In this document: positions 36,197 to 46,323 of the stretch, one piece after another | Layout: every line of letters starts with the position of its first letter | Numbering within the stretch: position 1 is the stretch's first letter | NCBI RefSeq assembly: GCF_900172355.1 | Contig: NZ_FWFZ01000007.1 | Span: forward strand, 142,277 to 206,276 | DNA: 64,000 nucleotides | DNA from: Roseisalinus antarcticus | GTDB taxonomy: Bacteria > Pseudomonadota > Alphaproteobacteria > Rhodobacterales > Rhodobacteraceae | Reading direction: 5' to 3' | Notes under the pieces: generated by a model | Seen by the model: only the letters and a program-made list of their open reading frames with translations | What the model was told of the DNA's origin: nothing | Database searches by the model: none | Program-made: the position numbers and the translations under genes

Positions 36197-37147
36197 ATGG
36201 GGGCAATACGCGCCTTTTTCGTCGGCGGTTTCGACTGGAACGGAACCACCGGCAGAGCGTCGGTCGTTGTCGGATTGCTGACCTTCGGCCTGATCCTGGT
36301 CGTCAGCCCGTCGTTGGCCGAGGCGACGGGCGGGCGCCTGACCTTGCGGCAGGTGGTCTTTGTCCTCTCTGCCCTCGTGACGGTCCAGATGTTCGGCACG
36401 ATCGTGCGCCGCCTGCACGACGCAGGGCGCAGCGGCTGGTGGCTGTTGCTGGCCGCAATCCCCTACATGCCGATCCTTCTGATGCTCGCGTTGCTGGCGC
36501 TGCCGCCGACCGAGCGCGGCCGCCGCTGGGAGCCTGCCTCGAGCCGCCGTCTGGCGCTTGGGTTGACCCTCGTGCTGGCGCTGTTCATGGCGAGCCGGGC
36601 GTTCTGGACCGATCACCTGCTGGCCTCCGAAGCGATGAGCCCGACCCTCTGGCAGGGCGATTACGTGGCGGCCGCCACGCTGTTCCGCGCACCCCGGCGG
36701 GGCGACATCGTCGTCTATGACGCGGGCCCGGCCCAGCCGGGGGCGCTGCAGGTCATGCGGGTCGTCGGGCTTGCCGGCGAAACGGTGCGGCTCGGCCCCG
36801 AGGGCCCCGAGATCGACGGAGCCCCCGTCCCGCGCGAGACCGGCGCCGCGGGCGTGCTCGAGACGCTGCCCGGCGGGCCGGCCTATGACGTGGTCCCCGA
36901 AGGCCAGCCCGGCGGCCCCTACGTCGCGGTGACCGTGCCGGCGGGCGCGGTGCTGGTGCTCGCGGACAATCGGCTGCTGGACGCGGCCTTCGCCTCGCAG
37001 GCGAGCCTGGAGGCGCATGTCATCTCCGAGGCGAGCGTGCGGGCGCGGATCGTCCTGGTGCTCGCCTCCAGCGCCAGCTGGCGCGGCGGGGTTCCCGCCT
37101 GGGTCCGGGGCATGCGCTGGGACCGGGTCTGGAGCGTGCCGGTATGA
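36197..37147 (+). CDS. DUF805 membrane domain fused to a catalytically inactive signal-peptidase-like domain
   Basis: A 316-residue fusion. Residues 1-110 form a DUF805 domain with several helices and the signature [14 protein letters not shown] (residues 71-84). After another helix at about 120-132 comes a LepB-like domain with [12 protein letters not shown] and [10 protein letters not shown]. The position of the catalytic Ser holds Ala (A146) and the Lys position holds Met (M187, [10 protein letters not shown]). Box E is degraded ([10 protein letters not shown] instead of GDNRDNS). It should therefore be unable to cleave. It starts 6 bases after lepB and overlaps rnc, so it is expressed in the same operon. 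Chance decay would not explain an open frame. Confidence 0.9.
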   Translation: MGAIRAFFVGGFDWNGTTGRASVVVGLLTFGLILVVSPSLAEATGGRLTLRQVVFVLSALVTVQMFGTIVRRLHDAGRSGWWLLLAAIPYMPILLMLALLALPPTERGRRWEPASSRRLALGLTLVLALFMASRAFWTDHLLASEAMSPTLWQGDYVAAATLFRAPRRGDIVVYDAGPAQPGALQVMRVVGLAGETVRLGPEGPEIDGAPVPRETGAAGVLETLPGGPAYDVVPEGQPGGPYVAVTVPAGAVLVLADNRLLDAAFASQASLEAHVISEASVRARIVLVLASSASWRGGVPAWVRGMRWDRVWSVPV

Positions 37148-37827
37148 AACTGGGCGCGGACCTGCGCGGCTTTTGCGAGCGGTTGGGCCATGACTTCGCG
37201 CAGCCCGATCTGCTGATCCAGGCCCTGACACACCCCTCGATGGCAAGTCCGACCCGAGGCGACAACCAGCGGCTGGAGTTCCTCGGCGACCGGGTGCTGG
37301 GGCTGGTGATGGCGGAGGCGCTCTTCGATGCGGACCGCGACGCTGCAGAGGGCCAGCTTGCGCCGCGCTTCAATGCGCTGGTGCGCAAGGAGACCTGCGC
37401 CGACGTCGCCCGCGAGATCGACCTCGGCACCGTGCTCAAGCTGGGCCGCTCCGAGATGCGGTCGGGCGGGCGGCGCAAGGAGGCGCTGCTGGCCGACGCG
37501 ATGGAGGCGGTGATTGCCGCCGTCTATCGCGACGGCGGGTTCGATGCCGCGCGGGCCATGGTGCTGCGGCTTTGGCACAGCCGGATCGCCTCGGTCGAGG
37601 CGGATGCGCGGGATGCCAAGACCGCCCTGCAGGAATGGGCGCAAGGACGCGGCGAGCCGCCGCCCGAGTATCTGGAGCTGTCGCGGCAGGGCCCGGATCA
37701 TCAGCCGGTCTTCACCATCGAGGTGCGGCTTTCGGGCGGCCAGCGGGCACAGGCGACCGCGGGGTCGAAGCGCCAGGCGGAACATGCGGCGGCGCGGACG
37801 CTGCTGGAACAGGTGAGCGCGGGCTAG
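37144..37827 (+). CDS. rnc: Ribonuclease III
   Basis: A 227-residue double-strand RNA endonuclease. The catalytic domain includes [15 protein letters not shown] at about residues 41-55 and the second acidic motif [13 protein letters not shown]. The dsRNA-binding domain ends the protein ([26 protein letters not shown]). It overlaps the DUF805-LepB gene and is followed by era. Confidence 0.97.
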   Translation: MKLGADLRGFCERLGHDFAQPDLLIQALTHPSMASPTRGDNQRLEFLGDRVLGLVMAEALFDADRDAAEGQLAPRFNALVRKETCADVAREIDLGTVLKLGRSEMRSGGRRKEALLADAMEAVIAAVYRDGGFDAARAMVLRLWHSRIASVEADARDAKTALQEWAQGRGEPPPEYLELSRQGPDHQPVFTIEVRLSGGQRAQATAGSKRQAEHAAARTLLEQVSAG

Positions 37828-37898
37828 ACGCCGCGCTTTCGCTGGTGGATGCGCGGGAAATCCGCTAGGACCCGCGATCAGGATTTGGAGAGGGTCGG

Positions 37899-38804
37899 AT
37901 GACCACACGTGCGGGCTTTGTCGCCCTGATCGGAGAGCCCAATGCGGGCAAGTCGACGCTGACCAACCGGCTGGTCGGCGCGAAGGTGTCGATCGTCACC
38001 CACAAGGTGCAGACGACACGGGCGCGGATCCGGGGCGTGGCGCTCGAGGGCGACGCGCAAATCGTTCTGGTGGATACGCCGGGCCTGTTTCGCCCCAAGC
38101 GCACGCTGGACCGCGCGATGGTCGCCGCCGCCTGGGGCGGGGCATCCGACGCCGATATCGTGGTGCTTCTGATCGAGGCGCACCGGGGCATCACCGCGGG
38201 CGTCGAGGCGATCCTCGAACGGCTTCAGGACCTGTCCAACCGGGCCAGGGTGGCGCTTGCGATCAACAAGATCGACCGCGTCAAGGCCGAGGTTCTGCTG
38301 GCGCTGTCGGAAGACCTGAACAGCCGCTTTCCCTTCGCCGAGACCTTCATGATCTCGGCCGAGCGGGGCTACGGTTGTGACGACCTCAAGCGGTGGCTGG
38401 GCGATGCGCTGCCCGAGGGGCCCTGGCTTTATCCCGAGGATCAGATCGCGGATCTGCCGCTTCGGATGATCGCCGCCGAGACCACGCGCGAGAAACTGAC
38501 CCTGCGCCTGCACCAGGAGCTGCCCTATCAGCTGACCGTCGAGACGGAGAGCTGGGAAGAGCGCGAAGACGGAACGGCGCGGATCGACCAGATCGTCTAT
38601 GTCGCCCGCGACGGCCACAAGGGCATCGTCCTCGGCCACAAGGGCGAGACGATCAAGGCCGTCTCGAAGGCGTCGCGCGAAGAGCTGGAGGAGTTCCTGG
38701 GCCGCCGGGTCCACCTGTTCCTTCAGGTCAAGGTGCGGCCCGGCTGGCTGGACGAGGCCGAGCGGTTCTCGGAGATGGGGCTGAACATCAAGGACGGAAA
38801 GTGA
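37899..38804 (+). CDS. era: GTPase Era
   Basis: A 301-residue GTPase for 16S rRNA and 30S maturation. G1 is GEPNAGKST, G3 is DTPG, and G4 is NKID. The C-terminal KH domain has HKGIVLGHKGETIKAVSKASREELEEF. Standard rnc-era order. Its stop overlaps the DUF1491 GTG. Confidence 0.98.
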   Translation: MTTRAGFVALIGEPNAGKSTLTNRLVGAKVSIVTHKVQTTRARIRGVALEGDAQIVLVDTPGLFRPKRTLDRAMVAAAWGGASDADIVVLLIEAHRGITAGVEAILERLQDLSNRARVALAINKIDRVKAEVLLALSEDLNSRFPFAETFMISAERGYGCDDLKRWLGDALPEGPWLYPEDQIADLPLRMIAAETTREKLTLRLHQELPYQLTVETESWEEREDGTARIDQIVYVARDGHKGIVLGHKGETIKAVSKASREELEEFLGRRVHLFLQVKVRPGWLDEAERFSEMGLNIKDGK

Positions 38805-39136
38805 CCGCGAGGCTTGCGTCCGGGCTTTGGGTGTCGGCCTATTTGCATCGGCTGCAACTGGAGAACATCCCGGCCTATGTCGTGGCCCGGGGCGATGCGA
38901 CGTCCGGGGCCGTCATGGTCAAATGCGCCACTCTCGATGGCCGGGCGACCTGCCATGAGCGCCTGATGGATCTTCAGACGGGCGGGCGCCGCTGGGACTG
39001 CGTGGTCGACGGGCCCGAGGCCGAGGTCGACGCCCGCATCGCCCGCGCCCGGGCGCGGGACCCCGACCTCTGGGTGATCGAGGTGGAAAGCCGCGAGGGG
39101 CGGCATCTTCTGGATGCGCCTGGGCTCGACGGCTAA
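38801..39136 (+). CDS. DUF1491 family protein
   Basis: A 111-residue soluble protein starting TARLASGLWVSAYLHRLQLENIPAYV, the DUF1491 pattern. It continues with RWDCVVDGPEAEVDARIARARARDPDLWVIEVESREGRHLLD. Function unknown. GTG start overlapping era; usually found between era and recO in alphaproteobacteria. Confidence 0.9.
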   Translation: MTARLASGLWVSAYLHRLQLENIPAYVVARGDATSGAVMVKCATLDGRATCHERLMDLQTGGRRWDCVVDGPEAEVDARIARARARDPDLWVIEVESREGRHLLDAPGLDG

Positions 39137-39744
39137 GCGAGCGGGCGGATCCTTGCGGCGGCCACCAAGAGCCCCCCGATGATCAGGAAACCCGCCCCGA
39201 TCCCGCCGATCCAGCCCAGCGTGACGGGCCAGCCCTGCTCGGCGGCGTTGAGGAAATGGTAGGGATAGATCCCGTCGAAGCTGGCCCGCGTCAGCGCATA
39301 GACCACGTAGACCGTCGGATAGCCGACCCAGATCAGCATGTCGGCAAAGCCAAGGTCCCCTTTCGGGGCAAACACGGCCCAGTGCAGCACCGTCAGCACC
39401 GGCACCACGCTGTGCAGCATGTGATCGACCACCAGGTCCAACCCGGTGTAGTCGTTCGTGTCGGCAAGCAGCAGGTGATAGACCGCGCCGGTGATGACGA
39501 TCGGCACGACCAGCCCGGCGTGAAGCCGGGCAGAGCCGGCACGCCCCCGGACCGCGAGCCAGACGAAGACCGCGGCGATGGCGGCGTTTGTCAGGATCGT
39601 GAAATAGAGCATCAGGTCCCAGACCGCCCAGAGAAACGTCAGATCCGCGCCGGTCATCTTCAGCCAGACTCGGGTCGCGACCGCCCAGAGGGCGAGGGCG
39701 CCGGTCAGACCGGTGGCGGCTTGGTGGGGTCGGGTCATATGCAT
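39133..39744 (-). CDS. Pr6Pr family membrane protein
   Basis: A 203-residue membrane protein with about six helices. Blocks such as [13 protein letters not shown] and [28 protein letters not shown] are typical of Pr6Pr family proteins. Function unknown. A start at 39738 (MTRPHQ) is also possible. It stands on the opposite strand between DUF1491 and recO, overlapping the DUF1491 stop. Confidence 0.85.
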   Translation of the reverse strand: MHMTRPHQAATGLTGALALWAVATRVWLKMTGADLTFLWAVWDLMLYFTILTNAAIAAVFVWLAVRGRAGSARLHAGLVVPIVITGAVYHLLLADTNDYTGLDLVVDHMLHSVVPVLTVLHWAVFAPKGDLGFADMLIWVGYPTVYVVYALTRASFDGIYPYHFLNAAEQGWPVTLGWIGGIGAGFLIIGGLLVAAARIRPLA

Positions 39745-39814
39745 GCTGCGCTGTTTCCCTTCTGGGCCGGATACCGGCAAGATAGAGCGACAGAAGACGA
39801 GGAACACCGACGCA

Positions 39815-40540
39815 ATGCAATGGCGTGACACGGGCGTGCTGCTGGTGCGCCGGCCCCACGGCGAGACCAGCGTGATCGTCGAGGTCTTTACCGAGGCGCA
39901 TGGCCGCCATGCCGGGCTGGTCCGGGGCGGGGTCAGCGCCCGGCTTGCCCCCGTCCTGCAGCCGGGCAGCCAGGTGGACGTCGCCTGGTCGGCGCGGCTC
40001 GAGGATCATCTGGGCACGTTCCGGGTCGAGCCGATCCGCTCTCGGGCGGGGGTGGTGATGAACGACCGGCTTGCGCTCGCGGGGCTGAATGCGATCTGTG
40101 GCTTGCTGGCCTACGCCCTGCCCGAGCGAGAGGCCCACGCAGAGATCTATGCCCGCTCAGTGACCCTGCTCGACCTTCTGGGCCGCACCGATGCCTGGCC
40201 GCTGGCCTATCTTCGCTGGGAACTCGCGCTGCTGGAGGATCTGGGCTTCGGGCTCGACCTCGGCACCTGTGCCGTGACCGGGCGCAGCGAGGGGCTGGCC
40301 TATGTCTCGCCGCGCACCGGCCGTGCGGTCAGCGCCGAGGGCGCCGGGGACTGGGCGGACAAGCTGCTGCCGCTGCCGCCCGCCCTGCTGGGCGGGGGCA
40401 CCGGCCCGGACCAAGAGATCCTGGCCGGCCTCGGCACGACGGGCCATTTCCTGGCCCATTGGCTGGCGCCGGCGCTGGGCGATCAGCCCATCCCCGCCGC
40501 GCGGGAGCGCCTGATGGCGCAGCTTGCGCGAAGCCTCTAG
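39815..40540 (+). CDS. recO: DNA repair protein RecO
   Basis: A 241-residue RecFOR-pathway protein that loads RecA and anneals strands. It begins [39 protein letters not shown], the RecO OB-fold. The C-terminal helical domain has [19 protein letters not shown], where only one Cys of the zinc site remains, as is common in alphaproteobacteria. The start is set by homology at 39815. Confidence 0.95.
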   Translation: MQWRDTGVLLVRRPHGETSVIVEVFTEAHGRHAGLVRGGVSARLAPVLQPGSQVDVAWSARLEDHLGTFRVEPIRSRAGVVMNDRLALAGLNAICGLLAYALPEREAHAEIYARSVTLLDLLGRTDAWPLAYLRWELALLEDLGFGLDLGTCAVTGRSEGLAYVSPRTGRAVSAEGAGDWADKLLPLPPALLGGGTGPDQEILAGLGTTGHFLAHWLAPALGDQPIPAARERLMAQLARSL

Positions 40541-40569
40541 TCGACGGCGAACCGGCCCCCGCAGCCGGT

Positions 40570-41592
40570 TCAGGCGACCAGCGGGTCGGCCTTGTCCGCA
40601 TCAAGGATCATCTGGGCGCTCTTCAGCAGCGCATCGTCGCTGGCGACGAAGGGACGACCCAGAAGCTGCCGCGTCGCGCTGTTGTCGATGGCAAGCGGGC
40701 GGCCGATGTCGGGCAGGATACCGCGCAGCGCCGGGTCGAACAGGCCGAGCAACCGCAGCAGGACCCAGGGGGCGGTCTTCGTCGCGATCTTGCGGTGTGG
40801 AAAGCTCTCGGCGAAGAGCTTCGCGATCTGCGGCATGCGACGGACGCTGTCCGCCGCGACGAGGCGCTCTCCGATCGTCTCGGGTCGCTCCAGCGCCACA
40901 AGGTGCAGGGCACTGGCGTCGCCGAGATCGACGACCGGCAGGCCAAGGTCGGGCTGCATCGGGTCCTTGCCTGACAGGATCCGCTCCACAAGCTTCATCG
41001 AGGTCCCGAAATGCCGGTCCATCGGTGTGCCGACCACGAGGCCGGGATGAATGGTCGTCAGCTGCATCCGGGGATGGTCCGAGACGAAATCCCAGGCGGC
41101 CTTCTCGGCCAGGGTCTTCGATTTGACATAGGCTGTCGCCGCGGGATGGGTCACGTCGGTCCAGTCCGAGGGGCCGTATGCGTGGCCCGCCAGGCGCTTG
41201 GCATAGATCATCGTCACCATCGAGGCGGTCAGCACAACGCGCCGCACCCCGGCTGTGTCCGCGGCGCGCAGGGCCCGCAGGGTGCCATCAACGGCGGGGC
41301 GGATCGTCTCGCGCTCGTCCTTGGGCGCGGACATCGGAAAGGGCGAGGCGGTGTGGACGAGCGCATCGACCCCGGCCATCGCCTGCGCCCAGCCGTCGTC
41401 GCGGTTCAGGTCGAGCGTCACGAAGGACAGCCGGTCCAGCCCATCGGGGCCGAGGGCAGTGCGCACCTCGGCGGCCTTGGTCGCGGACCGGACGGTGCCC
41501 CTGACCACATGCCCCGCGTCCAGCAGTTCGCGGGCGATGCGTTTGGCCAGAAAGCCCGAAATTCCGGTCAACAGAACCGTTTGCTGCGTCAT
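40570..41592 (-). CDS. NAD-dependent epimerase/dehydratase (dihydroflavonol-reductase-like extended SDR)
   Basis: A 340-residue extended SDR. The Rossmann motif is TGISGFLAKRIARELLDAGH. The catalytic Tyr-Lys pair is YVKSK, and LTASMVTM supplies the Ser region. The family includes dihydroflavonol and aldehyde reductases. The actual substrate cannot be read. The start MTQQTVLLTG at 41592 is chosen for the nucleotide-binding strand. Confidence 0.87.
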   Translation of the reverse strand: MTQQTVLLTGISGFLAKRIARELLDAGHVVRGTVRSATKAAEVRTALGPDGLDRLSFVTLDLNRDDGWAQAMAGVDALVHTASPFPMSAPKDERETIRPAVDGTLRALRAADTAGVRRVVLTASMVTMIYAKRLAGHAYGPSDWTDVTHPAATAYVKSKTLAEKAAWDFVSDHPRMQLTTIHPGLVVGTPMDRHFGTSMKLVERILSGKDPMQPDLGLPVVDLGDASALHLVALERPETIGERLVAADSVRRMPQIAKLFAESFPHRKIATKTAPWVLLRLLGLFDPALRGILPDIGRPLAIDNSATRQLLGRPFVASDDALLKSAQMILDADKADPLVA

Positions 41593-41679
41593 TGCGCGTG
41601 CCTCTCTTCTGGTCGGACTCCGTCCTGACATGGGGTCGGTGAGCGGGCTTTCAACGCCGTGGACGGACGGCTTGCCCGG

Positions 41680-42075
41680 TCACGGCCCGCCGGAGATCCG
41701 CCGGAAGCGCAGGGCCGTGCCCGCGGCCGTGGTCAGCACCAGCGTGGCGCCGCCTGCCGGAACGAATTGCTCGCGGACCTGCGAGAGTTGGCCAAGGTAG
41801 ACCTGCTCTGCCGCAAGGGCCGGGCAGGCCGACTGGGTGACCGACGGGACATCGAGGATCAGCACCGAGGGGCTCTGCCGCTCCAGCTTGCCGTTGTAGC
41901 TGTTGCAGGGTGCGCGGCCCGCGTAGCTGTCCGATCCCAGGCCCAGGAACGCCTGGCCGGGGAACGGCACGCCGCCGATGCTTTCGAGCTGCCAATGCAG
42001 TCGCGGCGGGTAGTCTCGGGACTGGGCGCAGGCGGCCAGAAACAGGCCGGCCGCCATGAGTGCGAACCTTTTCAT
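41680..42075 (-). CDS. META-domain lipoprotein
   Basis: A 131-residue lipoprotein: signal peptide MKRFALMAAGLFLAAC with lipobox Cys at position 16. A META/HslJ-like domain follows, with the typical core APCNSYNGKLERQSPSV. Two further Cys residues may form a disulfide. Probably a periplasmic outer-membrane lipoprotein. It sits 12 bases downstream of the dehydrogenase. Confidence 0.85.
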   Translation of the reverse strand: MKRFALMAAGLFLAACAQSRDYPPRLHWQLESIGGVPFPGQAFLGLGSDSYAGRAPCNSYNGKLERQSPSVLILDVPSVTQSACPALAAEQVYLGQLSQVREQFVPAGGATLVLTTAAGTALRFRRISGGP

Positions 42076-42087
42076 GTGCTCAGGATG

Positions 42088-43761
42088 CTACCCCAGAAGC
42101 CGGCGCGCAATGACCTGCGCCTGTATTTCGGCCGCGCCTTCGAAGATGTTCAGGATACGCGCGTCGCAAAGGATGCGGCTGATCTTGTATTCCAGCGCGA
42201 AGCCGTTGCCGCCGTGGATCTGCAGCGCATTGTCGGCTGCGGCCCAGGCGACGCGGGCGCCCAGGAGCTTGGCCATCCCGGCCTCGAGGTCGCAGCGCTT
42301 GTCCTCGTCCTTCTGGCGGGCCGAGAAATAGGTAAGCTGCCGGGCCACCATGATCTCGACCGCCATCATCGCCAGCTTGCTCGCGACGCGGGGGAAGGCG
42401 ATCAGCGACTTGCCGAATTGCTTGCGGTCCTCGGCGTATTGCATCCCGGCGTCCAGGGCGGACTGGGCGACGCCGATCGCGCGGGCGGCGGTCTGGATCC
42501 GGGCGGATTCGAAGGTCTGCATGAGCTGGCGAAAGCCCTGGCCCTCTTCGCCGCCCAGAAGGTTGTCGGCCGGGACGGGAAAGCCATCGAAGGCCAGCTC
42601 GTATTCCTTCATGCCGCGATAGCCCAGCACCTCGATCTCGCCGCCGGTGATGCCCGCGTCGGGGAAGGGGGCGGCATCGGTTCCGGGCGTCTTTTCGGCC
42701 AGGAACATCGACAGGCCACGATGGTCGGTGCTGTCGGGGTCGGTGCGGGCGAGCACGGTCATCACCTGGGTCCGCGCGGCATGGGTGATCCAGGTCTTGT
42801 TCCCGGTGATGGCATAGCTGTCGCCGTCCTTGACCGCCCGCGTCCGCAGGGCGCCAAGGTCGGATCCGGTGTTGGGCTCGGTAAAGACCGCCGTGGGCAG
42901 GATTTCTCCGGAGGCGAGGCCGGGCAGCCATTTCTCCTTCTGGGCGTCGGTGCCGCCGCAAAGGATCAGCTCGGCCGCGATCTCGGACCGGGTGCCAAGC
43001 GAGCCGACGCCGATATAGCCGCGCGAAAGCTCTTCGGAGACGACGCACATGGACGCCTTGGACAGGCCGAAGCCGCCGAATTCCTCGGGGATCGTCAGGC
43101 CGAAGACCCCCATCTCGGCCAACTCGGCGATGGTCTCCATCGGGATCAGCTCGTCCTTGAGGTGCCAATCGTGGGCATGGGGGTCGATCCGCTCGACGGC
43201 ATAGCGCCGGAACTGCTCTCGGATCATCTCCAGCTCGTCCTCGAGGCCGGTGCGGCCGACGGTGATATTGGCGCTGTGCTCCTGCATCAGGGCCACCAGA
43301 CGGGCGCGGGCGTCCTGGGTGTTGGCGTGGCGGATCAACTGCGCGACCTCTGGCGGCATCACGGCGGGCGTCACGCCCAGATCGGCCAGGCGGACGATCT
43401 CTCCCTGGCTCATGGGGATGCCGCCGAAGATCTGGGCGAGGTATTCGCCGAAAGCGATCTGGTGCAGCAGCGCCTCGGTCTCGCCGAAGGTGCCTTCGGC
43501 GGTCAGGCGCTCGGCCCAGTCCTGCATCTGGCGCAGCGCCGCGACATAGGTGGCGAGCCAGGCCAGCCCATGGGCCGCCGTCTGATGCGCCTCGAGCAGG
43601 GTGGCCGAAAGGCGGCCGTCCTCACCGAGCTCGGACCGAAGACCGTCGGTGGCGTCCCTCAGGATCTGCTCGACCGGGGGCAGGGCCGCCGCGGTAAGCG
43701 TCAGCAGGTCGGCCAGGACGGGGCCGTGGGCATGGGTCATGTCTGCGCCGTCGTGGGGCAT
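42088..43761 (-). CDS. mcd: Acyl-CoA dehydrogenase, likely (2S)-methylsuccinyl-CoA dehydrogenase
   Basis: A 557-residue flavoenzyme. The C-terminal ~390 residues form a regular acyl-CoA dehydrogenase (PNTGSDLGALRTRA for FAD, NALQIHGGNGFALEYKISRI, and LNIFEGAAEIQAQVIARRLLG). An additional N-terminal helical domain of about 160 residues is the hallmark of the methylsuccinyl-CoA dehydrogenase of the ethylmalonyl-CoA pathway. The start at 43761 has AAGGAGCT six bases upstream. It oxidises methylsuccinyl-CoA to mesaconyl-CoA and passes electrons to ETF, whose genes are 11 kb away. The Mcd identity is inferred from architecture. Confidence 0.85.
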   Translation of the reverse strand: MPHDGADMTHAHGPVLADLLTLTAAALPPVEQILRDATDGLRSELGEDGRLSATLLEAHQTAAHGLAWLATYVAALRQMQDWAERLTAEGTFGETEALLHQIAFGEYLAQIFGGIPMSQGEIVRLADLGVTPAVMPPEVAQLIRHANTQDARARLVALMQEHSANITVGRTGLEDELEMIREQFRRYAVERIDPHAHDWHLKDELIPMETIAELAEMGVFGLTIPEEFGGFGLSKASMCVVSEELSRGYIGVGSLGTRSEIAAELILCGGTDAQKEKWLPGLASGEILPTAVFTEPNTGSDLGALRTRAVKDGDSYAITGNKTWITHAARTQVMTVLARTDPDSTDHRGLSMFLAEKTPGTDAAPFPDAGITGGEIEVLGYRGMKEYELAFDGFPVPADNLLGGEEGQGFRQLMQTFESARIQTAARAIGVAQSALDAGMQYAEDRKQFGKSLIAFPRVASKLAMMAVEIMVARQLTYFSARQKDEDKRCDLEAGMAKLLGARVAWAAADNALQIHGGNGFALEYKISRILCDARILNIFEGAAEIQAQVIARRLLG

Positions 43762-43851
43762 GAAGAGCTCCTTTTTTCGCAAGCGCAGAGGTAAGGCGTT
43801 TGCAATTGCAGCGCAATAATAATTCGCGCGGATACCTCATCAGGAACGGAA

Positions 43852-44676
43852 ATGACGCAGAGAATTCCTGATGCGCCGGTTTCTGCTTCGCGCTATTGCC
43901 CCGGCATGGAAGTCCTCACAGCGCTCATGCCCCTGGAATACATCGTCTTCGCCGTCGCGGTCACCCTTCTGGCCGGAGTGGTCAAGGGGGCGGTCGGATT
44001 CGCGATGCCGCTGATCATGATCTCGGGCCTGGGGATGGTGCTGGAGCCGCGGCTGGCGGTGGCCGGGATCATCCTGCCCATCGTGCTGTCGAACGGGCTG
44101 CAGGTCCTGCGGTCGGGCCTCGGCAACGCCCGCGACGCGATACGGGAATATGCCGTCTACATCGTCATCGTCTGCGTCATGATCCTGGTTTCGGCGCAGT
44201 TCCTGACCGTGATTCCGACCGAGGTGATGTTCCTGGTGCTGGGCATCCCGGTGACCCTGCTCTGCGCGATCCAGCTGGCCGGGCTTCGGATCATCATTCC
44301 CCCCGGGGGGCGTCGCGCGGCCTCGCTTGTCGCGGGGTTCCTGTCCGGGACGCTGGGGGGGCTCGCGGGAACCTGGGGGCCGACGACCGTGCTTTACCTT
44401 GTCGCGGTCGAGACACCCAAGGCGCGACAGATCGTCGTGCAGGGGGTGATCTACGGGCTGGGGTCGGTGATGCTGCTTCTGGGGCACCTGCAATCGGGGG
44501 TGCTCAACCGGGACACGGTCTGGTTGTCCGGGCTGCTGATCGTGCCTGCGATCCTCGGCATGTGGGCGGGCTTTCGCCTCCATGACCGGATCGAGCAGAA
44601 GGCGTTCCGAAAGGTCACCCTCGCAGTCCTGATGATCGCGGGTCTGAACCTTGTCCGGCGCGGCCTGATGGGATGA
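43852..44676 (+). CDS. TSUP family (TauE/SafE) sulfite/anion permease
   Basis: A 274-residue membrane protein with about eight helices. The repeat pattern LAGVVKGAVGFAMPLIMI and LSGTLGGLAGTWGPT is typical of TauE/SafE transporters for sulfonates, sulfite or other organic anions. The substrate is unknown. A start at 43906 (MEVLTALMP) is also possible and leads straight into helix 1. Divergent from the acyl-CoA dehydrogenase. Confidence 0.88.
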   Translation: MTQRIPDAPVSASRYCPGMEVLTALMPLEYIVFAVAVTLLAGVVKGAVGFAMPLIMISGLGMVLEPRLAVAGIILPIVLSNGLQVLRSGLGNARDAIREYAVYIVIVCVMILVSAQFLTVIPTEVMFLVLGIPVTLLCAIQLAGLRIIIPPGGRRAASLVAGFLSGTLGGLAGTWGPTTVLYLVAVETPKARQIVVQGVIYGLGSVMLLLGHLQSGVLNRDTVWLSGLLIVPAILGMWAGFRLHDRIEQKAFRKVTLAVLMIAGLNLVRRGLMG

Positions 44677-44685
44677 GCGGCCGGG

Positions 44686-44718
44686 GACGGGGGTGCGCGG
44701 ATCCCGCGCACCCCCGTC
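44686..44718. terminator. Bidirectional terminator between TSUP and pckA
   Basis: A perfect 15-bp stem, GACGGGGGTGCGCGG with CCGCGCACCCCCGTC, around a 3-base loop. It sits between the convergent stops of TSUP and pckA. No U-tract, but its strength and location make a shared terminator likely. Confidence 0.75.
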
Positions 44719-44724
44719 GTCGGG

Positions 44725-46323
44725 TCAGCCGATGGCGATCGCTTTCACGTCGTCGTCGATGAACGGCACGTACTGGGCGAAGTTCGCGGCGAACATCTCG
44801 ACCAGCTCCTCGGCCTTCGCATCATAGGCCTTGGGATCGTCCCAGGTCGTGCGCGGGTCGAGCAGGGCGCTGTCCACGCCCTGCGCGGCGACCGGCACGT
44901 CGAAGCCGAAATGCGGGTCGCGGCGGAACTGGCCCTCCGCGAGGGAGCCGTCGAGCGCCGCGGCCAGAAGCGTCCGGGTCGCCTGGATCGGCATCCGGGT
45001 GCCGGTGCCGTAGCTGCCGCCGGTCCAGCCAGTGTTGACCAGCCAGCAGGTCGTGCCGTGACGGGCGATCTTGTCACGCAGCAGGTTGCCGTAGACCTCG
45101 GGCCGGCGGGGCGTGAAGGGCGCGCCGAAGCAGGTCGAGAAGGTCGGCTGCGGCTCGGTCACCCCACGCTCGGTGCCGGCAACCTTCGAGGTGAAGCCGG
45201 ACAGGAAGTGATACATCGCCTGCGCCGGCGTCAACCGTGCGATCGGGGGCAGCACGCCGAAGGCGTCGCAGGTCAGCATGATGATGTTCTTGGGGAACCC
45301 GCCAAGGCCGCTGTCGCTCGTGTTCGGGATGAACTCCAGCGGATAGGCGCAGCGCATGTTGGCCGTCAGCGAGTCGTCTTCGAAATCGAGCTCCTTGGTG
45401 ACGGGATCGTAGACCATGTTCTCGATGACCGTGTTCTTCATCGAGCAGGTTGCATAGATCTCCGGCTCGGCTTCGGGGCTGAGGCTTATGGTCTTGGCAT
45501 AGCAGCCACCCTCGAAGTTGAACAGGCCGCGATCGGACCAGCCATGTTCGTCGTCTCCGATCAGCGTGCGCGAGGGATCGGCCGACAGCGTGGTCTTGCC
45601 GGTGCCGGAGAGGCCGAAGAACACGGCGGTGTCCACCGGGTTGCCGGGCGCGTGGTTCGCCGAGCAATGCATCGGCATCACGCCCTTCTCGGGCAGCAGG
45701 TAGTTGAGCAGGGTGAATACGGATTTCTTGTTCTCGCCAGCGTATTCCGTGCCGCCGATCAGAATCAGCTTCTCGTCAAAATTGAATGCGATCACGGTTT
45801 CGGTGCGGCAGTCGTGACGCTCCGGGTCGGCGAAGAAGCTGGGGCAGTTGATGATGGTCCAGTCGGGGGCGAAGTCGTCGAGCTCGGACGCCTCGGGCTT
45901 GCGGAGCATGTGGCGGATGAAGAGGCCATGCCAAGCCAACTCCGTCACCAGCCGCACATCGAGGCGGTAGGTCGGGTCGGCCCCGCCGAAGAGGTCCTGG
46001 ACGAAGTAGTCGCGCCCGCCCATGTGGGCCAGCATGTCGGCCTTCAGCGCGGCGAAGCCCTCGGGCGACATGGGCGCGTTGTTGTCCCACCAGATAGTGT
46101 CCTCGGTCGTCGCGTTGCGCACCACGTGTTTGTCCTTGGGGGACCGGCCGGTGAACTTTCCGGTGGAAACCAGCAGCGTCTGGCCCTGGCCTTCGACACC
46201 CTCCCCGCGGGAGACGGCAGCCTCTCGCAGATCGTCCTCGAGCAGGTTGTAATAGACGGCGCCGAGCCCCGTGATGCCCTGATGCTCCAGTTTCATCTGC
46301 GGATTGACGCGTCCATGTTCCAT
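44725..46323 (-). CDS. pckA: Phosphoenolpyruvate carboxykinase (ATP)
   Basis: A 532-residue gluconeogenic enzyme converting oxaloacetate and ATP to PEP. The kinase P-loop [16 protein letters not shown] and Mg-binding [11 protein letters not shown] are intact. The N-terminal SPKDKHVV and [15 protein letters not shown] blocks agree with ATP-type PckA. The start MEHGRVNPQ at 46323 is preferred. It is divergent from chvI; two direct repeats lie in the shared region. Confidence 0.98.
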   Translation of the reverse strand: MEHGRVNPQMKLEHQGITGLGAVYYNLLEDDLREAAVSRGEGVEGQGQTLLVSTGKFTGRSPKDKHVVRNATTEDTIWWDNNAPMSPEGFAALKADMLAHMGGRDYFVQDLFGGADPTYRLDVRLVTELAWHGLFIRHMLRKPEASELDDFAPDWTIINCPSFFADPERHDCRTETVIAFNFDEKLILIGGTEYAGENKKSVFTLLNYLLPEKGVMPMHCSANHAPGNPVDTAVFFGLSGTGKTTLSADPSRTLIGDDEHGWSDRGLFNFEGGCYAKTISLSPEAEPEIYATCSMKNTVIENMVYDPVTKELDFEDDSLTANMRCAYPLEFIPNTSDSGLGGFPKNIIMLTCDAFGVLPPIARLTPAQAMYHFLSGFTSKVAGTERGVTEPQPTFSTCFGAPFTPRRPEVYGNLLRDKIARHGTTCWLVNTGWTGGSYGTGTRMPIQATRTLLAAALDGSLAEGQFRRDPHFGFDVPVAAQGVDSALLDPRTTWDDPKAYDAKAEELVEMFAANFAQYVPFIDDDVKAIAIG

